DNA of 64,000 nucleotides from assembly GCA_009839745.1 (NCBI GenBank), contig VXPE01000110.1, forward strand, positions 1 through 64,000, written 5' to 3'. A program made the position numbers and the translations under genes. The notes beneath the pieces are model-generated. The model searched no databases. It worked only from the letters and a program-made list of their open reading frames with translations, and was not told the DNA's origin. Shown in pieces: positions 7,092-14,934 of the stretch; the stretch's first letter is position 1, and the number at the start of each line of letters is the position of its first letter. This stretch comes from Candidatus Poribacteria bacterium (GTDB lineage: Bacteria > Poribacteria > WGA-4E > WGA-3G).

Positions 7092-9254
7092 CTACACCGA
7101 AACCTCCACAATCGTCATTGTGTCATTGCCGAAGATGTCAACGACTTTGACGGCAAGTTTGCGATGACCAGGTTTGCATTCGTGGGCAACACTGGTCAAT
7201 TCCAATGATCGGTCTTTCTTGGTGCGGAAACTTTGCCACTCATTTTCAAAAACATAATCGCCTGTCCATTGTTCTTCCCATTCGCCTGTTTGCGAATCTT
7301 GCATGCGGATAATCTCGTGTTTGCTCTCAAAGTCGAAATCGACCGACCAGTAGTCGATCCAGTCTGTCCAGTGTTTGGTTAAAACCTCACGGCTCACAAT
7401 CCCATCCGCGTCTTTGCTTACTTTTACGACTTGCCCTCTTTCTACGACGATCCGACTACTCCTGTTCTTGAGTGTCTGCTCAGCGTTGGAGATAGAATCC
7501 TGTGAGTAAAAGACAGAGAAATCGGTTAATTCCACGGCGACCGTTGCAAGTCCCCCTGATAAGGGGGATTTAGGGGGTTTGGTCGAAGAACCTCCCTTGC
7601 CCTCCTTCTCAGGAGGGTAACAGATGGTGGGTTTGACCTCAATAAACGCCATGTCATGGAATACAACCTGACCTTGTTCCACCGCTCGTTTGTCGAAAAC
7701 CTCGGCGGGAATGAATTTCGGTGAAATGTCAAGTCCCTTGCTTTTCGCCTCATCTAACACATTGGGAAACAGCCCCATCTCGAACTCAAACCCGAGAACG
7801 TCCACACGCGTAATTTGGTGTCTACGGCACTCAAGGATAATTTCCTCCACAAAGAGGCGCGTCACCGGCATATTGACAGGACCGATTGCAACAAGCCGTC
7901 CGGCTTTTTTTCCCTGGAAATTGGTGAAACTCTCGGTCTTTTCGGCAGCGTAAGCACACAAAATGAGGTCAATGAACGCCTTTTCTCTCTCTACCGATTG
8001 CTTCTGCTGTTCAGCCTCGCGCAGGTTCGGATTAACACCGATATAGTGTTGACGCTCATATTTGCCGAGATTGAGGATTTCAAAGGCGCGGTAGTCTTTA
8101 CCATCAGTCTTAAGTTGACGCTGGGCTCCGATCATCCGTTTGCGTGTAGTGTGGATAGCGAACTTGCCGAGGTCTGTAGCAATCCACTTGCGTCCTAACT
8201 TTTCAGCAACGGCAGCAGTGGTGCCAGAGCCACAGAAGAAGTCAGCAACGAGGTCACCCTCATTGGAGGACGCTTTCATGATTCGTTCCGAAAGGGCCTC
8301 GGGCTTTTGAGTGGGATAGCCTATTCTTTCCTGTCCAACAGGATTTATCATCGAGATTTCCCACATATCCGGCATTGGAACACCTTTTGTAGGCTCATCT
8401 GTCATTATAGATCGCCTAATCCCATCTTCCCCAATAACACTTTTCCATGATTTTCCTTGCGCGCTGGATTTAGATGATTTCGGGATAAAAAGCTGGTTAA
8501 AACAATGTTTCCCTTTATTTTTTGCATAATAGAAAATATTATCGTGGTTAGCTGCAAACATTTTACCAGCAATATTCCATCTCCTGTAATACCAAGATAT
8601 TTGATTAATGAAATTCTCTCTCCCAAAAATCTCATCCATTGCAAGGCGGATATAACTATTCACGCGCCAATCACAATGCACATAGATACTCCCATCCTCT
8701 GCCAATAGCTCCCGCATTAGGACCAACCGCTCATGAATCATCGCGATAAAGGAGTCTGCTCCTTGTCCCCATGTGTCGCGGTAGGCAATCTCTTCAAGGA
8801 TATTTGGATTTTTGGTAAAAGTTTCGTCCCCAATTTCGATATCCATGGAAAAGTCCGCGCCTACATCAAAAGGAGGGTCAATATAGATGAGTTTGAGTCC
8901 ACCTTGTGCTTCAATTTCCTCGCGCAGCGGTCCGTTCTTGAGCGATGACAGAACAAGTTTGTTGTCACCCCAGATCAACTTGTTTGTCCAACCTTTGCGC
9001 TGTCGGCCACGTGTGTCAAAGAGCGCGAGTTGCATATTGTCTGGGGAAGGTTTCTCAGCACGGGGTTCATCTACCTGTTCAATCGTTTGAAAGGGTAGGA
9101 CAATGTTGCAGACCTCACTGGTTTTTCCGTTCCAGACGAGTTCGACTTCGCGTTTGTCTTCAAACAGCAGGAAGCGGTACTTGTCGGGCAGCGGTTTGTC
9201 TGCCTCAATAAAGCGGATGATTTCTTGTTGTTCTTGTTCTGTAAGTCGTGGCAT
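7092..9254 (-). CDS. mod: Type III restriction-modification methyltransferase subunit (Mod)
   Basis: 720-aa DNA methyltransferase of the beta class: catalytic motif IV DPPF (126-129) precedes the SAM-binding motif DFFCGSGTT (338-346), the order seen in type III Mod proteins. It would methylate adenine in the recognition site and supply recognition to Res (11865-14546). The N-terminal region with LIWGDNKLVL and the C-terminal region ending MTIVEVSV are Mod-like. Residues about 546-570 (containing KPPKSPLSGGL) are encoded by a palindromic repeat that is found widely as an intergenic repeat in bacteria, so this segment is an in-frame insertion. SD is weak (GAGAGA). Mod and Res are not adjacent as usual; three other genes lie between them. 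Confidence 0.92.
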   Translation of the reverse strand: MPRLTEQEQQEIIRFIEADKPLPDKYRFLLFEDKREVELVWNGKTSEVCNIVLPFQTIEQVDEPRAEKPSPDNMQLALFDTRGRQRKGWTNKLIWGDNKLVLSSLKNGPLREEIEAQGGLKLIYIDPPFDVGADFSMDIEIGDETFTKNPNILEEIAYRDTWGQGADSFIAMIHERLVLMRELLAEDGSIYVHCDWRVNSYIRLAMDEIFGRENFINQISWYYRRWNIAGKMFAANHDNIFYYAKNKGKHCFNQLFIPKSSKSSAQGKSWKSVIGEDGIRRSIMTDEPTKGVPMPDMWEISMINPVGQERIGYPTQKPEALSERIMKASSNEGDLVADFFCGSGTTAAVAEKLGRKWIATDLGKFAIHTTRKRMIGAQRQLKTDGKDYRAFEILNLGKYERQHYIGVNPNLREAEQQKQSVEREKAFIDLILCAYAAEKTESFTNFQGKKAGRLVAIGPVNMPVTRLFVEEIILECRRHQITRVDVLGFEFEMGLFPNVLDEAKSKGLDISPKFIPAEVFDKRAVEQGQVVFHDMAFIEVKPTICYPPEKEGKGGSSTKPPKSPLSGGLATVAVELTDFSVFYSQDSISNAEQTLKNRSSRIVVERGQVVKVSKDADGIVSREVLTKHWTDWIDYWSVDFDFESKHEIIRMQDSQTGEWEEQWTGDYVFENEWQSFRTKKDRSLELTSVAHECKPGHRKLAVKVVDIFGNDTMTIVEVSV
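7545..7618. repeat. Palindromic repeat inserted in frame within mod
   Basis: Contains TCCCCCTGATAAGGGGGA followed by TTTAGGGGG, and a second inverted repeat CCTCCTTCTCAGGAGG. It adds about 24 codons without breaking the mod frame. Confidence 0.7.
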
Positions 9255-9284
9255 GGTTTTCTCTCTCGGTTTTTACAACGTTTA

Positions 9285-9713
9285 TTAATCGTACGGACGA
9301 TCAACTTGAACGACGGGATCCCCGACCTTGACATAACTGTCTCCTTCATAAAGATGAGACCAACCTTTGTCTTTTGTTCTCAATGTTTCGTATTTTTTTA
9401 TCCATTCGGGGGGCATAAGCGATCGAGCAAATGGTCCCAAAGGTCCGCCCTCTCCGCCGATGTTTACTGACTCTGCTTTGTATGTACTAGCGATAGCTAA
9501 TTTATCTTGAACATGGGTGATCTTCACTCTGACTCTTGGACGTTCAATAGAACCCAACACTTCGTCTGTATCTGGATCTTTTATATCTTGCCCTTGAGGA
9601 TCCATCACATCAAAATACATACCAACATCTACGCCGTGTGCTGTTCCGATGTTTATTGCTATTTCCCGTTCGTTAAGCACCCGTGCGACTTTTCCACGGA
9701 TGGGTTCTGCCAT
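9285..9713 (-). CDS. Small FlgT-C-like beta-barrel protein
   Basis: 142 aa. The N-terminal half (GKVARVLNEREIAINIG, then GVDVGMYFDVMDP) follows the pattern of the FlgT C-terminal/OB-like barrel: a strand, an Asn-rich turn, Gly-Val-x-x-Gly and a Phe/Tyr-x-Val strand. The C-terminus has a second short motif, YVKVGDPVVQVD. No signal peptide, so it acts in the cytoplasm. It lies 12 bp after the HEPN gene and 30 bp before mod in the same operon. Function unknown; it may bind nucleic acid or be a structural partner of the ParA/HEPN pair. Confidence 0.65.
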   Translation of the reverse strand: MAEPIRGKVARVLNEREIAINIGTAHGVDVGMYFDVMDPQGQDIKDPDTDEVLGSIERPRVRVKITHVQDKLAIASTYKAESVNIGGEGGPLGPFARSLMPPEWIKKYETLRTKDKGWSHLYEGDSYVKVGDPVVQVDRPYD

Positions 9714-9725
9714 TTTTTATACCTC

Positions 9726-10328
9726 TTACCAAATGTTGGCAAGCCCGTAAGTTGACTCAATATGCGTTTTCATGCCCGTGTCCGTAACATTGACAAGGTT
9801 TTTGAAGAAAGTCTCAGTCTCTTGGATCGCTTTGCTGGTTAGACGGATTTTGCCACTCGGTGATTGTATCCAATTGTAAGTTGGCATGTTAGAACCATGA
9901 GCCAGACTATGGCGAATACGTAATATCTCATTTAATCGTTGATTTACCTGCTCCCGATTCATATTAACTTGAGACCCACCCCAATCGTTGATAGGATCGT
10001 ATCCTGTGTATTGATCGAGGAGATTGCGTGTATTTTCCCAGTTTGGCGTATTAAATCTTGTCAAAGCATTACCTGCTATATTCTTAGCGAGTGTATGTAT
10101 AGCATCAAATTTTGGGTTTAACGGATCTGCTATCACATCGTAGAAATTACGCACCAAGTTATCTATGTATGCATTCCACGCTGCGACGTAACCGGTAAGC
10201 GCTGCGTGATAGTAAACCTGTATTTCGTCAAGTGACATGGGGCGCAACCGCTTATTCGTTGCTGCTCTACGCAGTGTTTGTATACGATTTGCCGAGGCCG
10301 TGTACTTCAATGCTGCTGGTGATGGCAC
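9726..10328 (-). CDS. HEPN-domain protein (RiboL-PSP-HEPN type), possible RNase
   Basis: 200 aa, mostly helical, with the R-x4-H signature at R139-H144 (RHSLAH), the catalytic motif of HEPN ribonucleases. The helix with WNAYIDNLVRNFYD is typical of the RiboL-PSP-HEPN branch found in toxin and defence loci. The start is GTG at 10328, 9 bp after the ParA-like stop, with AAAGG upstream. Placed between a ParA-like ATPase and Mod of a type III system, it is a candidate toxic effector that cleaves RNA when the system is triggered; that role is inferred. Confidence 0.75.
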   Translation of the reverse strand: MPSPAALKYTASANRIQTLRRAATNKRLRPMSLDEIQVYYHAALTGYVAAWNAYIDNLVRNFYDVIADPLNPKFDAIHTLAKNIAGNALTRFNTPNWENTRNLLDQYTGYDPINDWGGSQVNMNREQVNQRLNEILRIRHSLAHGSNMPTYNWIQSPSGKIRLTSKAIQETETFFKNLVNVTDTGMKTHIESTYGLANIW

Positions 10329-10337
10329 GAGGAACCT

Positions 10338-11432
10338 TTAAAGATAATTTACAAATTCAGTAAGAGCATTCCGATACCGTTCTAACGGTTTGGGATTGAG
10401 TTGGACCGGTTTATCGTGAACCATATTCGGTCCGGGGCGAAGACTATCTAAGGGTATTCCTTTAACCGTCATAACGACACATGCACTGTGATAGTCTGGG
10501 ACCTCTATGAACCTTTTACTCGGTAAATCTTTTGGGGATGCATAAATTTGGCGATGTTTTTTGTGAAGTTCATCCAATGTTGCTTTAATGGCCTCATTTA
10601 CTGCCTCAAAAGCCCTGCTTGCCTTGCCACCATGGAGAGTTACGCGATTACTGATGAAGGTGTGGAGTTTCGGAACATCCAAACCCTCGTCCTTTGCTCT
10701 ATTAGCAAAGTTGATTCTCGCATAAGTTTCTATTTTAGGGTCACTCACACCGTATCCATAAAGCAGGGCAACAACATTCTCCACGGCCCGACGTGAACTA
10801 TCATCAGGTGTAAAAGGCACGACAAGGTTTTCAGTTGCAGCAAGTGCCAACTGAGTATAAATAGCGAAACTCGGATTACAGTCAATAATAAAAAGTGCAT
10901 CTCTGCTTCCGCTCCGCTTACGTAACGCGATTGTCAAATCTTTGATCCAATTGAGTACTTGTTTCCATGCATCTACCGGAATGGCAAGCTGGGAGGTCTG
11001 ACGAATCGCCTCTGAGAGGATTTCCAGCAGATAATCACCGCAAACCAAAAGTAAATTTGTTGGAAGTTTTGCGTTGAAGTTCCGAGGATGGCACACATAA
11101 GGAGAAACATCATGGATCTGCTTAAATGGAGAATTCAGTCGCGCTTCAAGGTAACCCGCAACTGTAGCACGCGGCGTTTTTCCTATTAGTTTGTGTATCG
11201 GATCAACATTTTCTCGGACTACATCGTAACTATATATTGACCTTTGGTCACCGGTATCAATCAAAAGTTGGGAATCCAAGAGCAACATCTCAGAGATGTT
11301 CGCCTGTGGACAAAGGTCTATCACATAGACATCGGCGTTCGGGTAAGTACGGGCATATTCTGTTGCGGCAACAAAGCTTAAGAAACTCTTGCCAATCCCT
11401 CCTTTGTTGTTCCAAAATGCGTAAGCTGTCAT
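10338..11432 (-). CDS. ParA-like P-loop ATPase
   Basis: 364 aa from ATG 11432; this start is preceded by AGAGGGGGTGG, whereas the longer frame begins inside that site. Deviant Walker A NKGGIGKS (residues 9-16, signature Lys10 and catalytic Lys15), Walker A' VIDLCPQANIS and Walker B-like FIIDCNPSF identify a ParA/MinD/Soj-type dimerising ATPase. No ParB or parS-like cluster is seen nearby, so chromosome or plasmid partition is unlikely. Co-transcription with HEPN and barrel genes inside a restriction island suggests a regulatory or sensor ATPase. A promoter with an 18-bp spacer lies at 11482-11511. Confidence 0.85.
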   Translation of the reverse strand: MTAYAFWNNKGGIGKSFLSFVAATEYARTYPNADVYVIDLCPQANISEMLLLDSQLLIDTGDQRSIYSYDVVRENVDPIHKLIGKTPRATVAGYLEARLNSPFKQIHDVSPYVCHPRNFNAKLPTNLLLVCGDYLLEILSEAIRQTSQLAIPVDAWKQVLNWIKDLTIALRKRSGSRDALFIIDCNPSFAIYTQLALAATENLVVPFTPDDSSRRAVENVVALLYGYGVSDPKIETYARINFANRAKDEGLDVPKLHTFISNRVTLHGGKASRAFEAVNEAIKATLDELHKKHRQIYASPKDLPSKRFIEVPDYHSACVVMTVKGIPLDSLRPGPNMVHDKPVQLNPKPLERYRNALTEFVNYL

Positions 11433-11481
11433 AGTGCCACCCCCTCTCAAAAATGAAAAAACTTGTGGAAAGATGTCTTAT

Positions 11482-11511
11482 ATTTTAACATAAATTGGTA
11501 TGGTATGTCAA
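11482..11511 (-). promoter_or_regulatory. Sigma70-like promoter of the parA-HEPN-mod operon
   Basis: Minus strand: -35 TTGACA (11506-11511), 18-bp spacer, -10 TAAAAT (11482-11487), 50 bp before the parA start. It could drive all seven genes down to 4667, since the gaps between them are short. Confidence 0.65.
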
Positions 11512-11585
11512 GCGGTTTTGGGCTTTCGATAGGGTCATTTAGTTTTAAGAATTTATTCGGGTTTTTACGCTTCTTTTGACGATTT

Positions 11586-11609
11586 GGAGCGGTTAGAAAC
11601 CGCTCCTAC
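11586..11609. repeat. REP-like hairpin with CCTAC tail
   Basis: Arms GGAGCGGTT/AACCGCTCC, loop AGA, tail CCTAC. The 430-bp gap between parA and res holds this and the GCTAC-type hairpins; no gene was seen there. Confidence 0.75.
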
Positions 11610-11732
11610 CGAGTTGAGGGAGTTAAAAAGAGTAAAAATATTCACATATATAAAGTAAATATATAAACTAAATGGCTCTGGGCTTTCGATAAGGGACTTT
11701 CGCTGAATCACTGCATTCCTTTTTCAGTAGAC

Positions 11733-11842
11733 AAAGCTTACGCTACGGAGGATACACAGGCTAACAGCCTATGCTACAAGTGGCATCATGACCAACTCAA
11801 TCATCTTTTGGGGATGCATAGGAAACCAACAGCTTATGCTAC
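11733..11842. repeat. Cluster of GCTAC-tailed hairpin repeats
   Basis: A clear copy at 11756-11777 (arms AGGCT/AGCCT around AAC, tail ATGCTAC) is flanked by degenerate copies at about 11733-11750 (AAGCTTACGCTAC) and 11828-11842 (ACAGCTTATGCTAC). Confidence 0.6.
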
Positions 11843-11864
11843 CAGGTTAGTTCATAAGCATCCG

Positions 11865-14546
11865 CTACGAGGTTTTGTATTCCGTAAATCCGTCAAGCAG
11901 TTGCTGGAATGTTTCGGGTCTGTATACGTCAAAACTCTCTTGATCTACATAAACAAAGTCATAGATAGTATTTGACGAAACCTTGTTGACATCTTTACAC
12001 CATTGCGATAAGCGTTGCATCTTGCGCGGCACATCCAGATCTTCTCTCCCCTTCGTCTCAACAACGATTACGCGTCTATTCGTCAACTTAACAACAAAGT
12101 CTGGGTAGTAATTGGAAATATCGCCATCTGCATTGATATAGTCGAGTTTGAAATGCAGGCTAAAGTCGTTTTTGACGTAGGAGACGACATCTGGGCAGTT
12201 TTCGAGAAATGCGGCGAATTCCAATTCAAAATGACTGTCACCGGTGACTCTGTTGAACACAGACTTTTGGGGGACCAAGTATTCCTGTTCTTTAACCATG
12301 AAGGGACGTGCGTCCTGTGCTCGCGTTGTTTCGATCAACTTTGCATCTCCTCTATCCTGTATTGTGAGATCGTTGATAGCGTATTTGAACGTCTCCATGA
12401 CCGTTTTTGTGGCTGAGAGTTCTGACAGGTTCTGTAGGGTATCTGGGTGCTCTAACATCACCGTTTCGCCGAAAAGTTGGTTCTGGACAAAGTCTTTAAC
12501 CTTTCCATACAGCACATCGTAACCACTGATGAGTCGGAGGTCTTTACGGAGTGTCTCTGCAAAATAACCGATCACGCTGCGGTAATCAGCGACACCACTG
12601 CCGTCTAATACCGTGGTGTGCGTAACCTCGCCCGTCGCCATGTCCGTGAAAACGATTTCGCGTTCCGATGTTTCGTCAAACGCTTGGTATGCCACGGGTG
12701 TAAAACCGAACTGTGTGATATCCAAATCCGCGAGACTCGTGTACTCCCGATAGATGCGGCGCGTCAGTATCGGGACTTCAATATCAAGCGCGTCAATATC
12801 TTTGTTGACATTCGCTTTGTCCACTTCAATGACGAGGGGTGCTTTCGGTTTTGTCCCTACACCCATCGCTTGACGTTCCAATTCGACCCCTTCCGATTTA
12901 ATCTCCTCAACAAACTCCATGAAGGCATCAGTGCCAATAACACTCACAGTTTCTTCGAGACCACCCGAGTACATGAGGCGGAGCCCGCGTCCAAGCGTTT
13001 GTTCTGGTAAGATATTGGCTTTGGCGGAATAGGCGCGGAGTCCAACAATAGTCGTTACATTCTTGACATCCCATCCCTCCTTGAGCATCAACACGGAGAC
13101 AATCGCTTTGTATGGACTCTCCAGGGAATCAATCTCATTCGCCTGCTTACGGAGTTTCTCCAATTCTGCTTGTTTCTTACTGGATCTCGCCTCAGAGATT
13201 TCACCACTTCTGTTGGTATGAATGACGAGGACGGCATTTTTGAGAGCAGGATGCAGGTTTTCGAGGGACGCTGCCACTTCGTCGCAGTTCTGGGTATTGT
13301 CGGTCATCACAAATAGGATGGCTTTCTTCCCTAATTTTTCATGTTCTTCAGCTGCTTTTCGCCACTCCATAACACCGAGTTCGAGATAGTCGGCATACTT
13401 CTCGGTATACCTCACGCTTTGGCGTTCCTCAAGTTTTGCCCGGCTCTCAGCATCCGGAAGGACAGGGTGCTTAACAACATTTTGCGAAATCGCCTCTACA
13501 AGCGGATAATCTGCGACTGTTTGCACAAAAATTGCACCGTTGTCGTGCTTCGGCGTAGCACTTACATCCACTTGCAATGCCAATTCACTGCCTTTCTGCA
13601 AAAGACGATTGTGAATATCTTCAATGGACTTGAACCATGCTAACCTCCGATCGTGGACATGGTGTGCTTCATCGTTGAGGATCATCAGTTCGTCGATGTC
13701 GCGAACGATGTCTCCGAGATCAACCTTAGAATCTGTTGTTGCCCCTGTCGGCTTTTTACCGAAAAAGTAGTCCATGCTGTTATCATCATCAGGGGACGGT
13801 GGGGATTGATCGCTGGAATAGACGCGGTGGATGTTGGTGAGAAAGATGTTGCCTGTGGGTTGGGTAGTACGTACTTCGTCTTGGACGTGTAGGGTGAGTT
13901 GAAAATCGTCACGCCAGTTGTTACCTTCAAACCCGTTATCGGGCAGCACGGGATCATTAAAGAAAATGCGTAACCCCTGAAAATCGTGATAGAGTCGGTC
14001 AAGCACAATGATATTGGGGGCAATGACGAGGAAGTTGCGCGAGAGTTCGGAATCGGATTCATATAACTTGTGAAAGAAACTCCACGCGATGGCGAGGCTC
14101 ATCACTTTCGTTTTGCCTGTGCCTGTTGCCATTTTTATGACAAACCGCCGCCAGTTTTCGTCAAACAGTCCCGCTGAAACGGCGCGGGAACTGTCAAAGC
14201 GCATGAGATCGTATTCGTCCCTTACCTTGACAACATCGTATAGGTAGATGATGGTTTCGATTGCCTCGCGCTGGGCGAAGTAATACCGGAATTCTGTCCT
14301 CGTTTCATCATCCTGTTCGCTCAGGTGTTCGGTATTAAACCACCAATTGAGGAGTGCTTTGCTCGTTTCGGAGGCACCGCTGTAGTTGTTATCCCGCCAC
14401 GTTTTGACTTGTTCCCGGATCTTTTGCACAAGCGGGGGCAATAGCATCCCATATTCCTCAAACAACAGAGGCTGATCTGGAAGCCAACGCACTGCAGGGT
14501 CAATGATTGCGTGTGGAGATTCGGGAAAATCGGGGTGTAAAGCCAT
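11865..14546 (-). CDS. res: Type III restriction enzyme Res subunit
   Basis: 893-aa DNA translocase/endonuclease partner of Mod. The superfamily-2 helicase core is clear: Walker A ATGTGKT (140-146), a DEAH-like box ILNDEAHH (about 294-301), SATPK, and motif VI in LPEQTLGRGLRL. The C-terminal nuclease has a PD-(D/E)XK pattern, YYPDFVVK followed by VVETKG. All parts look intact, so Res should cut DNA when Mod finds unmethylated sites in the proper orientation. No strong SD before ATG 14546, but a consensus-like promoter is at 14602-14630. The gene is separated from mod by 2.6 kb. Confidence 0.93.
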   Translation of the reverse strand: MALHPDFPESPHAIIDPAVRWLPDQPLLFEEYGMLLPPLVQKIREQVKTWRDNNYSGASETSKALLNWWFNTEHLSEQDDETRTEFRYYFAQREAIETIIYLYDVVKVRDEYDLMRFDSSRAVSAGLFDENWRRFVIKMATGTGKTKVMSLAIAWSFFHKLYESDSELSRNFLVIAPNIIVLDRLYHDFQGLRIFFNDPVLPDNGFEGNNWRDDFQLTLHVQDEVRTTQPTGNIFLTNIHRVYSSDQSPPSPDDDNSMDYFFGKKPTGATTDSKVDLGDIVRDIDELMILNDEAHHVHDRRLAWFKSIEDIHNRLLQKGSELALQVDVSATPKHDNGAIFVQTVADYPLVEAISQNVVKHPVLPDAESRAKLEERQSVRYTEKYADYLELGVMEWRKAAEEHEKLGKKAILFVMTDNTQNCDEVAASLENLHPALKNAVLVIHTNRSGEISEARSSKKQAELEKLRKQANEIDSLESPYKAIVSVLMLKEGWDVKNVTTIVGLRAYSAKANILPEQTLGRGLRLMYSGGLEETVSVIGTDAFMEFVEEIKSEGVELERQAMGVGTKPKAPLVIEVDKANVNKDIDALDIEVPILTRRIYREYTSLADLDITQFGFTPVAYQAFDETSEREIVFTDMATGEVTHTTVLDGSGVADYRSVIGYFAETLRKDLRLISGYDVLYGKVKDFVQNQLFGETVMLEHPDTLQNLSELSATKTVMETFKYAINDLTIQDRGDAKLIETTRAQDARPFMVKEQEYLVPQKSVFNRVTGDSHFELEFAAFLENCPDVVSYVKNDFSLHFKLDYINADGDISNYYPDFVVKLTNRRVIVVETKGREDLDVPRKMQRLSQWCKDVNKVSSNTIYDFVYVDQESFDVYRPETFQQLLDGFTEYKTS

Positions 14547-14601
14547 GAGTGTTGATTCTGTTTTTAATCCGTGTCAACAGAGGTCTGTTTTTCGTGGCTT
14601 T

Positions 14602-14630
14602 ATTATACCGAAGGTGTATTAAAATCGCAA
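14602..14630 (-). promoter_or_regulatory. Sigma70-like promoter of res
   Basis: Minus strand: -35 TTGCGA (14625-14630), 17-bp spacer, -10 TATAAT (14602-14607), 56 bp before the res start. Res thus seems to be expressed separately from mod. Confidence 0.65.
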
Positions 14631-14781
14631 CCTAAATTGATTATGGTAAAATCCCGACGGGCGCGGGAACCTACGAAGAAATACGCAGAAACACCCAAGC
14701 AAATACCCCCAGCAAAAACCCCCTACGAGCCTTCTGTTAAGCAATTTTGCGTATTACATAAGCACATTATCCATCGGTAAC

Positions 14782-14804
14782 GGGCGAGGGGACCTCGCCC
14801 CTAC
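14782..14804. repeat. REP-like hairpin with CCTAC tail
   Basis: GGGCGAGG/CCTCGCCC with loop GGA and tail CTAC, identical to 3462-3484. The 388-bp gap 14547-14934 contains this, two more hairpins, and a C/A-rich ACACCCAAGCAAATACCCCC stretch (about 14691-14710); no gene seen. Confidence 0.75.
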
Positions 14805-14843
14805 GATTCGACTTTACCATAAAAGGGTTTTTGAGGATTGTCC

Positions 14844-14867
14844 GGTGCGGTTGGAAACCGCACCTAC
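14844..14867. repeat. REP-like hairpin with CCTAC tail
   Basis: Arms GGTGCGGTT/AACCGCACC, loop GGA, tail CCTAC. Confidence 0.75.
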
Positions 14868-14884
14868 CTTCTGGTTGGAGATTA

Positions 14885-14906
14885 GGCGAGGTTAGGTAAC
14901 CTCGCC
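14885..14906. repeat. Hairpin repeat lacking the CTAC tail
   Basis: Perfect arms GGCGAGGTTA/TAACCTCGCC around GG. It lies 29 bp past the stop of the YyaL-like gene and could also act as a transcription barrier, but there is no T-run. Confidence 0.55.
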
Positions 14907-14934
14907 AGTGGTGTACCCGTGGGATTGTATGGGG

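Noticed and set aside
10338-11432. Plasmid or chromosome partition locus
   Set aside because: No ParB gene and no clustered parS-like sites near the ParA-like gene.
13685-14062. 125-codon frame inside res
   Set aside because: Same strand, different frame, fully inside res; no SD or family.
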